A stretch of 64,000 bases of DNA from an uncultured Massilia sp. (GTDB lineage: Bacteria > Pseudomonadota > Gammaproteobacteria > Burkholderiales > Burkholderiaceae): NCBI GenBank assembly GCA_946481275.1, contig CAMLMV010000004.1, forward strand, positions 62,001 through 126,000. Direction: 5' to 3'. The translations under genes were made by a program, and so were the position numbers. Positions 24,749 through 32,965 of this stretch are shown here, piece by piece. Below the pieces are notes generated by a model that was given only the letters and a program-made list of their open reading frames with translations, had not been told where the DNA came from and searched no databases. Position 1 is the first letter of the stretch. The number at the start of each line of letters is the position of its first letter.

Positions 24749-26791
24749 TCACGACCGCGGCACGATTCGCACCGCCAGCCCGCCACCCGGCGCCAGCCGC
24801 ACGTCCAGCGTGTCCTGCGCCGTCACGGTCTTCGTCTCCGTCACGAGATCGAACCGGTGCTCGTTGCGGTAATCGGCCTGCTCGCCGTCGCGGTAGATCT
24901 CGGCCACGTACTGTTTGCCCTGGTCGAGGAACGCGAGCGGCACGGCCACCGTGCGCGCCGTGCCGTCCGTGACGGCGCCGACGTACCAGGCGTCCGAACG
25001 GCGATCCTTGCGCGCGATGGTCGCGTATTCGCCCACGGCGCCGTTCAGCACGCGCGTATCGGCCCAGTCGGCCGGCACGTCGCGGATGAACTTGAAGGCG
25101 GCCGGATACTTCGCGTAGTTCTCCGGCAGGTCGGCCGCCATCGCGATCGGCGAATAGATCACGACGTAGTTGGCGAGCTGCTTGGCCTGCGTGGAGTTGA
25201 ACGTCTTGCCGCCCGCGCCGACGAGGCTCAGCACGCCCGGCGTGTAATCCATCGGGCCGCTCAGCATGCGTGTGAACACGAGTTTCGCTTCGTGGTCGGC
25301 GGTGTTCGGCGGCTCGCCCCACGCGTTGTACTCGACGCCGCGCGCGCCCTCGCGCGCGAGCCAGTTCGGGTACGTCCTGCGCAGGCCCGTGTCCTTCACG
25401 GGTTCGTGCGTGTCGACGGCGATGCGGTAGCGCGCGGCCTCCGTCACGGCCTTCACGAAGTGGCGCACGCCTTCCTGCGAATCGTAGTTCCCGTAGTGGA
25501 CCTTGCCGCCCGGGCCGGGGAACTGCATCGTGCCCGCTTCGTGCACATAGCCCGACTTGACGCTGTCCACACCCAGCTTCGCATACAGCTTGTAGGCAGC
25601 AATCATCTGCTTTTCGTAGGCCGCGACGTTGCCGCCCGTCTCGTGGTGGCCGATCAGGCGCACGCCCTTCTCTTTCGCGTACGCGGCCAATGCCGGCAGG
25701 TCGAAGTCGGGGTAAGCCTTCGTAAAACTGAATTCGGCACCGCCGTGGCCCCAGTCGCTTTCCCAGCCGCGGTTCCAGCCTTCCACCAGCACGCCGCGGA
25801 AGCCGTTGGCGGCGGCGAAGTCGATGTAGCGCTTGACGTTCGTCGTGTTCGCCGCATGCGTCGGCCCCGCGTTCCACGTCCCCTTATTCAGGTGCATCTC
25901 CCACCACACGCCGACGAATTTCGACGGGTGGACCCACGACACGTCGCCCAGCCTGTTCGGCTCGTTCAGGTTCAATTCGAGGTCCGACATGTACAGGCCG
26001 GGCGCGTCGTCCGCGATGCGCAAGGTGCGCCACGGAGTCGTGAACGCGCCATGACGCACGACGGCCGGCCCCGTCGTCGACGGCGCCAGTTGCGCGCGCA
26101 GCTTCTGGCCTTCCACTTTGCGGACCCACATCGTCGCGTAGTCGACCAGCGCCGCTTCGTGGAGGGCGATGTGCGTACCGTCGTCCAGGCGCAGCGTCAG
26201 CGGCGTGTTGGCCGTACCGATCTCCTTCAGCGGCGCCTTCTCGACGACCTGCTCCAGGCCGGACAACTCGCCGGCCGGGATCCACCACGCCGTCGCGGGC
26301 CGGGCGACGGCGAATTCCGTCAACTCGTCCGTGATGGCGACGTCGCGCAAAGCCGGCTGGTCGGGGAATTCGTAGCGGAAGCCGATGCCATCGTCGTAGA
26401 TGCGGAAGACGATGGCGAGGCGGCGGTTCGCGCGGTTCTTCTGCTCGACGTCCACGCGCAGTTCGCGATAGTGGTTGCGCACGTAGCGGCGCTCGCCCCA
26501 CGGCTGCTCCCACGTGTCGTCATGCTCGCCGACGCGCTTGTCCTTCACCGTGAAGCCGCCGTCCAGCTTGGGCGCGTTGGCAAGGTTGAAGCCGAGGCGC
26601 GACGGGGCGATGATCTCCTTGCCTTTGCGCTTGACGTCATAGGCCAGCTTGCCCATGGCGTCGAGCTGGACGTCGACGGTCAGGATGCCGCCCGGCGAGC
26701 TAGCCGTGGCCACGACGGTTTGTGCCCAAGCGGCCGGCGCCGCCATGTAGCTTGTAAACATCGCGGCAAGCGCGAGGGGACGGAGACGCAT
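24749..26791 (-). CDS. Glycoside hydrolase family 97 (alpha-glucosidase type)
   Basis: This 680-residue secreted enzyme (signal peptide MRLRPLALAAMFTSYMAAPA, AWAQ cleavage) resembles SusB-type GH97. It has an N-terminal beta-sandwich (SSPGGILTVDVQLD to EFAVARPATAWWIPAG), a barrel with FRGVLVEGWNRGWES and IGHHETGGNV, then DTHEPVKDTG and a Glu in RGVEYNAWGEPP. The late Glu in EYNAW is a calcium/catalytic position of inverting members, so alpha-glucosidase-like chemistry is favoured over the retaining alpha-galactosidase type (inference). It is followed by a secreted hydrolase and preceded by a LysR gene in the same direction. Confidence 0.92.
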   Translation of the reverse strand: MRLRPLALAAMFTSYMAAPAAWAQTVVATASSPGGILTVDVQLDAMGKLAYDVKRKGKEIIAPSRLGFNLANAPKLDGGFTVKDKRVGEHDDTWEQPWGERRYVRNHYRELRVDVEQKNRANRRLAIVFRIYDDGIGFRYEFPDQPALRDVAITDELTEFAVARPATAWWIPAGELSGLEQVVEKAPLKEIGTANTPLTLRLDDGTHIALHEAALVDYATMWVRKVEGQKLRAQLAPSTTGPAVVRHGAFTTPWRTLRIADDAPGLYMSDLELNLNEPNRLGDVSWVHPSKFVGVWWEMHLNKGTWNAGPTHAANTTNVKRYIDFAAANGFRGVLVEGWNRGWESDWGHGGAEFSFTKAYPDFDLPALAAYAKEKGVRLIGHHETGGNVAAYEKQMIAAYKLYAKLGVDSVKSGYVHEAGTMQFPGPGGKVHYGNYDSQEGVRHFVKAVTEAARYRIAVDTHEPVKDTGLRRTYPNWLAREGARGVEYNAWGEPPNTADHEAKLVFTRMLSGPMDYTPGVLSLVGAGGKTFNSTQAKQLANYVVIYSPIAMAADLPENYAKYPAAFKFIRDVPADWADTRVLNGAVGEYATIARKDRRSDAWYVGAVTDGTARTVAVPLAFLDQGKQYVAEIYRDGEQADYRNEHRFDLVTETKTVTAQDTLDVRLAPGGGLAVRIVPRS

Positions 26792-26842
26792 CTTTACACT
26801 CCCGTAAGGCCGGACGGCGCAGCGATCCGGCTGGATGATGGA

Positions 26843-26859
26843 TGTGTAATATTACTACA
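26843..26859. promoter_or_regulatory. AT-rich inverted repeat upstream of GH97
   Basis: TGTGTAATATTACTACA contains the perfect palindrome GTAATATTAC (26846-26855). It sits about 55 bases upstream of the GH97 start and overlaps the LysR stop codon. It may be an operator for GH97 or part of a terminator; no T tract follows, so an operator is preferred. Confidence 0.35.
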
Positions 26860-27766
26860 CGAACGACGCTACGATATCCACAAGTTGTTGCCTGACCCAA
26901 ACATGGGCAGGGTCGCCGTGGCACCGCTCATGCCAGATCATGGCCGGCGAGAAGGGGGCGACCTCCAGCGGCACGTCCAGGAGCGCAATCGGGAGCTTGT
27001 CCGCCAGCCGGCGCGCGAGGCGGCCCGGCAGCGTGAGGATCATGTCGCTGTCCGCCACCAGCAGCGCACCGGCGATGAAATGGGGGACGCGCAGCGCGAT
27101 GTGGCGCGTGAGGCCCTGTGTCGAGAGCGCGGCGTCGACCGCACTTTCCCCCAGGCCGGAAATGGTCACGGTCACGTGGCGCAGCGCCACATACTGTTCC
27201 AGGCCGAGTCCCGCCGCCACGCCGGGGTGGCCGGACCGCACCACGCATACGAAGCGGTCGGTGTACAGCCCGCGTCGATAAAGGCTGCCCGGCAGGCTTT
27301 CGAACATGCCCAGGGCCAGATCGGCCATCCCCTGCTCGACGAGCCGGACATTGTCCCCGGCAGGTTGTGCGATATGAAGACTCAGTCCGGGCGCCTGTTG
27401 TTCAAAACGGGCGATCAGTTCACCCAGGACCACCAGGCTGAGGTGATCGTGAGCGGCAATCGTGATCCGCCCCGTCGCGGCGGCCGGATCGAAGACGGCA
27501 GGCGCGACGATACCCCGGGCGTCGTCCAGCAACCGGGTCACCCGGCCTGCCAGGGCCTCGCCGCGCGGCGTCAATTCGAGCCCGGTCGTGCCGCGGACGA
27601 CGAGGCGATCGCCCAGCATCGTGCGCAGTCGTCCCAGTGCGCGGCTGGCGGCCGGTTGGCTCAGGCCCAGCCGGAGACCCGCCCGGGTGACGCTGCGCTC
27701 CCGGACGAGTGCTTCGAACAGTTTCAGCAGGTTGAGGTCGACCCCGGACAAATCCACTTGGCGCAT
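26855..27766 (-). CDS. LysR-family transcriptional regulator
   Basis: About 303 residues: an N-terminal helix-turn-helix (DLNLLKLFEALVRERSVTRA, LSQPAASRALGRLR) and a NodD/LinR-type effector domain (AHDHLSLVVLGELIARFEQQ). I chose the ATG at 27766 (MRQVDLSGVDLNLL), as in relatives; ATG 27784 and 27814 are in frame alternatives and none has a good ribosome site. It is divergent from the NmrA-like gene, a common LysR/target layout, so that gene is the likely target. The effector is unknown. Confidence 0.9.
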   Translation of the reverse strand: MRQVDLSGVDLNLLKLFEALVRERSVTRAGLRLGLSQPAASRALGRLRTMLGDRLVVRGTTGLELTPRGEALAGRVTRLLDDARGIVAPAVFDPAAATGRITIAAHDHLSLVVLGELIARFEQQAPGLSLHIAQPAGDNVRLVEQGMADLALGMFESLPGSLYRRGLYTDRFVCVVRSGHPGVAAGLGLEQYVALRHVTVTISGLGESAVDAALSTQGLTRHIALRVPHFIAGALLVADSDMILTLPGRLARRLADKLPIALLDVPLEVAPFSPAMIWHERCHGDPAHVWVRQQLVDIVASFV

Positions 27767-27845
27767 TTTCACTATGACTTTCATGTCATTGATGCATGTC
27801 CCGCAATCATGCACGCTTCCGGTTCAACTTAACAGGAGATTTTCC

Positions 27846-28739
27846 ATGACTGCTGCCTCCTCTCTTCCTTACGCCGTGTCCGGCGTGACCGGCCGCACCG
27901 GTGCCGCCGCGGCCGATGCGCTGTTGCGCGCCGGCCAGTTTGTCCGCGTCGTCGTGCGCGACCCGGCCCAGGGTCGCCAGTGGGCCGAACGCGGTGCGGA
28001 GATCGCGATCGCCGACCTGACGGATCCGGTCTCGCTGACCAGGGCGCTCGGTGGCATCCGGGGCGCCTACGTCGTCAGTCCTCAACAGTACGGCCGCGAC
28101 GACCTGTTCGAGCACGCCGACCTGATTGCCGTCACCACGGCGCGCGCGGCGGCGGCGGCGCGCGTGCCCAGGCTCGTGGCCGTGTCCTCGGTGGGCGCCG
28201 ACCGCGAGAACGGCACGGGCTGGATCGGCATGAACCGGATGTTCGAGCAGCGCCTGGGCGAATCCGGCGTGCCGGCCGCCTTCCTGCGCGCGGCCTATTT
28301 CATGGAAAACTGGATGCCCATGGTCGGCCACGCCGTGCGCAGCGGCACCCTGCCGACGTTCCTTGCACCGCCGCAGCGCGCCATCCCGATGGTGGCTACC
28401 GCGGACGTCGGCCGCGCGGCAGCCGCCTTGCTGCAGGAAGCATGGACGGGGCACCGCATCGTCACGCTCGCGGGGCCCGCGGACTACGCCCCGAACGACG
28501 TCGCCGCCTGCGTTGCGGCTACGCTCGGGAAGCCGGTCGACGTGGTGGTCCTGCCGGACGCTCGGTGGCCCGAGGCGCTGGCCGATGCGGGCTTTTCGCC
28601 GGCAGCACTCGCCGGTTTCACCGAGATGACGCGGGGCCTCAATGGCACGCATATCGACATCAGGAGCGATCCCGACGCCGTCGAATGGGCGGGGACCACG
28701 CCGCTGCAACACGTCATCGCCGGACTGGCAACGCGCTAG
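27846..28739 (+). CDS. NmrA/SDR-type NAD(P)-binding protein
   Basis: This 297-residue atypical short-chain dehydrogenase starts with the Rossmann motif AVSGVTGRTGAAAADALL (GxTGxxG form), then VRVVVRDPAQGRQW, VSSVGADREN and FLRAAYFMENW. NmrA/HSCARG relatives act as redox sensors or quinone oxidoreductases. The ATG has AGGAGA upstream. The divergent LysR gene probably regulates it. Confidence 0.88.
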   Translation: MTAASSLPYAVSGVTGRTGAAAADALLRAGQFVRVVVRDPAQGRQWAERGAEIAIADLTDPVSLTRALGGIRGAYVVSPQQYGRDDLFEHADLIAVTTARAAAAARVPRLVAVSSVGADRENGTGWIGMNRMFEQRLGESGVPAAFLRAAYFMENWMPMVGHAVRSGTLPTFLAPPQRAIPMVATADVGRAAAALLQEAWTGHRIVTLAGPADYAPNDVAACVAATLGKPVDVVVLPDARWPEALADAGFSPAALAGFTEMTRGLNGTHIDIRSDPDAVEWAGTTPLQHVIAGLATR

Positions 28740-28747
28740 AATAAGGC

Positions 28748-28939
28748 ATGGACCAGCCCTACATCCCGATCAACTGCAAGCGCCATGACGAACTCCTGGC
28801 GCTGGCCACCTTAGCGCCGGTGTCGTACCGCCGGATGCCGTGCCGCTCTGTCCAGACGTGTGCGCGCCGCAACCGCTCGCGGATTCCAGCGGCGACATCA
28901 GGGTCGGCGGCACGCCCAGGTCAATGGAGTTCAGGTTGA
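28748..28939 (+). pseudogene. Degenerate Rof-like (Rho-binding antiterminator) fragment
   Basis: A short frame begins MDQPYIPINCKRHDELLALA, which resembles the start of Rof/YaeO (YxPINCxxHDxLE). After about 22 residues the similarity stops and the reading becomes Arg/Ser-rich noise typical of an off-frame read. A full Rof has about 80 residues with a beta-barrel core, absent here. An AAGG precedes the ATG. Most likely a truncated remnant; an intact but divergent short protein is less likely. Confidence 0.4.
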
Positions 28940-29000
28940 CGCCGAACCCCGTGTCCATGTTGAACGCCAGGCCGACCGTGTGGCTCGAAGCCGATATCAC
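28770..29000 (-). other. Possible minus-strand coding remnant
   Basis: On the minus strand, opposite the Rof fragment, a stretch reads VGLAFNMDTGFGVNLNSIDL with codon use like native genes (ttc, aac, ctg, ggc), then degenerates. No convincing start or ribosome site is visible. It may be the remnant of a gene lost by deletion together with the end of the Rof-like gene. Confidence 0.25.
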
Positions 29001-29020
29001 GGTTGCCAGGTGATCGCCTC

Positions 29021-29356
29021 ATGATCAGTGTCTGGGTCAGGTTGTTGATAGTGATCGCGGTCGGCACATTGGCCGGCCTCTCGCTCATATTGATGATCAA
29101 CGGCGAAGACAAAGCCGCTGCCGGCGCATTCATCATCACCGTCCTGCTTGCGCCGCTCCTGCTCGAAGCGATCTGGCCCGGCAAATACAAATTGCGCAAA
29201 CCCGATGGCGACATGGAGGACAATCTCGTCAACCGGCTGCGGCAGTTCCGCACCGATCATCCCGGCCTCGACGGCACGATCCTGCTTGGCGCGATGATAC
29301 TGCTGGGTATGGCCCTGGTCGCGGACATGCTGGCGCGCGTTGCCCGGATGTTTTAG
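29021..29356 (+). CDS. Small membrane protein, 111 aa
   Basis: Three hydrophobic helices (about residues 6-27, 33-52 and 85-105) surround a charged loop (KYKLRKPDGDMEDNLVNRLR). The ATG at 29021 has AGGTGA upstream. No family recognised. Its stop overlaps the convergent pentapeptide gene stop by three bases. Confidence 0.6.
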   Translation: MISVWVRLLIVIAVGTLAGLSLILMINGEDKAAAGAFIITVLLAPLLLEAIWPGKYKLRKPDGDMEDNLVNRLRQFRTDHPGLDGTILLGAMILLGMALVADMLARVARMF

Positions 29357-30042
29357 GCCACGTTCAACCCCAGCCCCCGCACCAGCTCCGCCGCCTGCCG
29401 CGTCGAAATCGTCGCCCCGGCAAACTGCTTCGCATTCGAGAGCTTCAGGCCGCCGAGGTCCGCCTCGCGCAGATCGGCGGCATCGAAACGCGTGTCCTTG
29501 ATGTGGGCCTCGCGCAGGCTGCAACCCTCTTCGAACACGGCCTCGCGGAAGTCGCAGCCCGACAGGTCCGCATCGGCGAAATCCAGTCCGCGCAGCACAG
29601 CCTTGCGGAACGACATGCGGCGCACATCGGCGCCGACGAGCAGGCAGTCTTCGAACGACAGGCCGAGCTGGCTCACTTCCTCGAAGCGTGCGCCCGTCAG
29701 CTTGCAGCCGCGGAAGGCCACCGATGCGAGCTTCGCGCGGCGCCAGCCGGCATTGTTCAAGTCGCAGGCGTCGAACTTCGCATCGACCAGGTCGGCCGAT
29801 TCGAAATCGGCGTGGCCGCCACGGCAGCGCTGCCAGCGCGTGCGCGCCAGGTTCGCGGCATAGAACGACGTCTCGGATACAGCACAGCGGACGAACGCGC
29901 AATCCTGCAAGCTCAGGCGCGACAGGTCCGCGCCGGTGAGGTCGCAGTCTTCGAGGACGAGCAGCGTGTCGTCCGCCAGCAGGTTTTCAATGCGCGCGCG
30001 GTCGACCTGCTCGCCGCTCAGGGTGACGGTGGTTCGGGCCAT
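29353..30042 (-). CDS. Pentapeptide-repeat protein
   Basis: This 229-residue protein is built largely of A(D/N)LXX-type repeats: DLTGADLSRLSLQDC, SADLVDAKFDACDLNNAGW, FADADLSGCDFREAVFEEG and AADLREADLGGL. These fold into a right-handed quadrilateral beta-helix. Some family members (Qnr, MfpA) mimic DNA and protect gyrase, but most have no known role. It lacks a signal peptide. A small gene lies four bases upstream, making a two-gene operon. Confidence 0.9.
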   Translation of the reverse strand: MARTTVTLSGEQVDRARIENLLADDTLLVLEDCDLTGADLSRLSLQDCAFVRCAVSETSFYAANLARTRWQRCRGGHADFESADLVDAKFDACDLNNAGWRRAKLASVAFRGCKLTGARFEEVSQLGLSFEDCLLVGADVRRMSFRKAVLRGLDFADADLSGCDFREAVFEEGCSLREAHIKDTRFDAADLREADLGGLKLSNAKQFAGATISTRQAAELVRGLGLNVA

Positions 30043-30046
30043 GGGA

Positions 30047-30373
30047 TCAGCGCGTCTCGACGCGCGCCGACGCGTGGATCGTACAGCCCCGGTGCACGTT
30101 TTCCAGGAAGCGCAGCGCCTCCTCCAGGCGGCACGAGGACGGCAGCATGCGGCCCAGTGCTTCGTCGTCGGCGATGCGGTCGACGCCGTACGCGATTGCG
30201 CGCGAGATGTCGCGGGCCTCGCGGCCGTCGCTGTTGTACAGGGCGTCGTACACGCCGACCTCTTCCCACAGCGGCACGTAGCCGGGGCTGATGCTGTCCT
30301 GGAAGGCGACGGACGGCGCCGCGTCCTCGTCCTGGGAAATCAGCCGAAACACGAAACTCACCGGGTCCTCCAT
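30047..30373 (-). CDS. Hypothetical protein upstream of the pentapeptide protein
   Basis: This is a 108-residue acidic protein (MEDPVSFVFRLISQDEDAAP start) with no signal peptide or membrane helix. The middle (WEEVGVYDALYNSDGREARD) is probably helical. It ends four bases before the pentapeptide gene, so the two are coupled. Not recognised. Confidence 0.65.
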   Translation of the reverse strand: MEDPVSFVFRLISQDEDAAPSVAFQDSISPGYVPLWEEVGVYDALYNSDGREARDISRAIAYGVDRIADDEALGRMLPSSCRLEEALRFLENVHRGCTIHASARVETR

Positions 30374-30417
30374 CGATCACTGAAACAGGGCGCCGATGCT
30401 ACCACGGCACGCGTTTT

Positions 30418-31218
30418 TCAGCCGGCCGCCGTCCCGGTCGCGTGGAGAAACGCGTCGGCCAGCGTCGCTTTCGTGACGACCCCGGCGAGGTCCACGCCGA
30501 GATGCACGATGGTCTGGGCGATCTGCGGCCGGATGCCGCTGAGGATGCAGTCGGCGCCCATCAGGCGGGCCGCCGCGATGGTCTTCATCAGGTGTTGCGC
30601 AACCATCGTGTCGACGGTGGGGACGCCCGTGATGTCGATGATGGCGGTATGGACATGGGTCGCGGCGATCCGGTCGAGCAGGCTTTCCATCACCACTTGC
30701 GCGCGGACGCTGTCGAGCGTGCCGATCAGGGGCAGCGCCAGCACGCCCTCCCACAGGCTGATGACCGGTGTCGACAGCTCCAGCAATTCCCGTTGCTGGC
30801 GCGCGATGATCTGCTCGCGGCTGCGCTGGAAGGCGTCGAGTGCATACATGCCCATCTGGTCCACGCACGCGTCGATCGTCCGCAGCGCCGCGGGCGAGGC
30901 AGCGTCGTGCGTCCACAGCAGGTCGGCCAGCGGCTGCTTGACCGCGAACACGAAAGCCACGGTCGCAGCCGCCGTCGAGCCGCGGCCGGCACGAGCCCCG
31001 GTGATGTCGTCGAGCGTGTCGCGCATGGCGTGCCAGGCGCGGCCTTCGATGTTGCCGGCCTGCGGATCGTCGACCGCCGCGGCGAAGGCCTGCAGGAAGC
31101 GTTCGCAGTGCGCAGGGACGGACGGCGCGCCGGCGCGTTCCAGCCACGCGGCGCACAACGCTGCCTGGTGGCCGCGCACCAGCTGGCCGAGCTGGACGGC
31201 ATGGGATTGGGGAATCAT
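30418..31218 (-). CDS. RsbR-like STAS-domain protein
   Basis: This 266-residue protein has an N-terminal helical domain (about residues 1-140) and a C-terminal STAS domain starting STPVISLWEGVLALPLIGTL. It has the RsbR/RsbS signature IIDITGVPTVDTMVAQHL, where a Thr in VDT corresponds to the phosphorylated Thr of stressosome proteins. RsbR proteins form stressosomes and feed partner-switching pathways. No rsbS or rsbT is adjacent. The ATG at 31218 has AGGAG. It follows the hybrid kinase by about 100 bases in the same direction, so it may be its output partner (inference). Confidence 0.85.
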   Translation of the reverse strand: MIPQSHAVQLGQLVRGHQAALCAAWLERAGAPSVPAHCERFLQAFAAAVDDPQAGNIEGRAWHAMRDTLDDITGARAGRGSTAAATVAFVFAVKQPLADLLWTHDAASPAALRTIDACVDQMGMYALDAFQRSREQIIARQQRELLELSTPVISLWEGVLALPLIGTLDSVRAQVVMESLLDRIAATHVHTAIIDITGVPTVDTMVAQHLMKTIAAARLMGADCILSGIRPQIAQTIVHLGVDLAGVVTKATLADAFLHATGTAAG

Positions 31219-31315
31219 CGGTGGCTCCTGGTCGGGTCGGGCTATAAAAGTCTTGCGCCGACCGAGAGGCATCGGAGGTTAACTGCGTGGTCGATGGACT
31301 ATACCACCGATTGCG

Positions 31316-32965
31316 CTAGCCCAGGTTGGCCACGCGGGCGACGGCCGCGCCCAGTTCGGCGATCTGGAACGGCTTGCGCAGCACGGCGTCGCTGCCGATT
31401 GCATGTTCGATCGCGCCCATGTCGGCGTACCCCGTCGCCACCAGCACGGGCAGGCTGGGGAACAGCGCGCGGGCGCGCACCGCCAGGTCGACGCCCGTCA
31501 TGTCCGGCATCAGGTAGTCCGTCAGCAGCAGGCCGGGCCGGTCTCCCGCCAGCGCCGCCAACCCCTCTCCGCCGTCGCCCGCCTGCGACACGTGGCAGCC
31601 GAGGGCCAGCAAGGCATCGACGATCCCCGCGCGCACGGATTCATCGTCCTCGACGACCAGGACGCGCAGGCCGGCAAGCATGCCGCGGTCGACCGCGGCG
31701 GGCCGTTCGGACGCCGTGGCGCCGTGCGCGGCAGGCATCCAGATCTCGATCGTCGCGCCCTCGCCCGGGACGCTGTGCACGAACGCGTCGCCGCCCGATT
31801 GCTGGGCCATGCCGTACACCTGGCTGAGGCCCAGGCCGGTACCCTTGCCCACGGCCTTGGTCGTGAAGAACGGTTCGAAGACTTTCGCGGCCACTTCGGG
31901 CGACATGCCGGGACCGTTGTCCGACACCGCGACGCGGACATAGTCGCCCGCCGGCAGCCTTCCGGCGGGCGGTTGCGCGCACGAGGCCTGCAGGCGGATA
32001 CGTCCCCGCCCGCTCATCGCGTCGCGCGCATTGATCATCAGGTTGAGCAAGGCCATTTCCATCTGGCTCGCGTCGGCCAGCACGCTGTCCACGTCGTCAT
32101 CGATCGACTGCACGAGCTCGACGCCCGCTCCCAGCACCGGCCGCGCGAGCTCCTCGACGCTCTCGAACAGCGTCCGCACCGGCAGCGGGCGCAGGTCCAG
32201 CGACTGGTCGCGCGCGAACGTCAGCAGTTGGCCCGTGAGCTTGGCGCCGCGCCGGCACGCCGCCTGCGCCGTCTTCGCGCGGGCCAGCGTCGATTCTTCG
32301 CGCGAGAACATGGCGATGAGCTCCATGTTCCCCTGGATGACGTTCAGCAGGTTGTTGAAATCGTGCGCGACGCCGCCGGTGAAGCGCCCGAGGAACTCAA
32401 GCTTCTGCGCCTGCGCCATCGCCTGTTGCGCGCGTTCGCGCTCCATCACTTCGGCCGTGAGCCGGTCGTTGGCCTGCGCCAGCGCGCGCGTGCGCTCCTC
32501 GACGCGCGCCTCCAGGTTCGCATTCAGCGCCGCGAGCTGCGCCAGCACCTCGCGCGCCTCGTACTGGCGCCGGCGCGCGCGCAACGCGGCACCTGCCGCC
32601 GTGGCCAGCGTGTCCGCGCTCAACGGCCGTTCGAGGAGGAGGACGTTGCCGAGCGCGGCGAAGGTCGCCTTCAGTTGCGCCGGCGCGGCGCCATACCGTT
32701 TGGCCAGCAGGACGACGAACGGGAAATCGGACCACGGTTCCTGCTGCGCGAGCCACCCGGCGATGCGCGCCAGGGTATGGGCCGACAGCGCCTCTTCCGC
32801 CACGATGGCCGCCGCCGCGCCCTGCCCGATCGCTTCGACCAGCGCATCGGCACCGGCGAGGACTTCACACCCGACGCCGTCGCGCGTCACGACACCGGCG
32901 ATCACGTCGGCGTCGCGCCCGTGCGGGGCGAGGATCAGGACGCGCTGTTCGCGATGGTCAGGCAT
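31316..32965 (-). CDS. Hybrid histidine kinase with pseudo-receiver, kinase core and receiver
   Basis: This is a 549-residue cytoplasmic protein. Residues 1-130 resemble a receiver domain but lack the phosphate-accepting Asp (AAAIVAEEA at that strand). A coiled coil (about 135-190, LNANLEARVEERTRALAQAN) leads to the HisKA domain with H201 in GGVAHDFNNLL. The ATPase domain has N in LMINARDAM and G boxes DNGPGMS and GKGTGLGLS. A C-terminal receiver (about 430-549) has the phosphoacceptor D483 in LLLTDYLMPD. Its start overlaps the KaiC stop by eight bases, so they are one operon. No transmembrane segment: the input is probably intracellular, perhaps KaiC. Confidence 0.93.
   Translation of the reverse strand: MPDHREQRVLILAPHGRDADVIAGVVTRDGVGCEVLAGADALVEAIGQGAAAAIVAEEALSAHTLARIAGWLAQQEPWSDFPFVVLLAKRYGAAPAQLKATFAALGNVLLLERPLSADTLATAAGAALRARRRQYEAREVLAQLAALNANLEARVEERTRALAQANDRLTAEVMERERAQQAMAQAQKLEFLGRFTGGVAHDFNNLLNVIQGNMELIAMFSREESTLARAKTAQAACRRGAKLTGQLLTFARDQSLDLRPLPVRTLFESVEELARPVLGAGVELVQSIDDDVDSVLADASQMEMALLNLMINARDAMSGRGRIRLQASCAQPPAGRLPAGDYVRVAVSDNGPGMSPEVAAKVFEPFFTTKAVGKGTGLGLSQVYGMAQQSGGDAFVHSVPGEGATIEIWMPAAHGATASERPAAVDRGMLAGLRVLVVEDDESVRAGIVDALLALGCHVSQAGDGGEGLAALAGDRPGLLLTDYLMPDMTGVDLAVRARALFPSLPVLVATGYADMGAIEHAIGSDAVLRKPFQIAELGAAVARVANLG

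Noticed and set aside
24857..27832. 991-residue plus-strand open frame opposite GH97 and LysR
   Set aside because: Shadow of two clear minus-strand genes; no recognisable domain.
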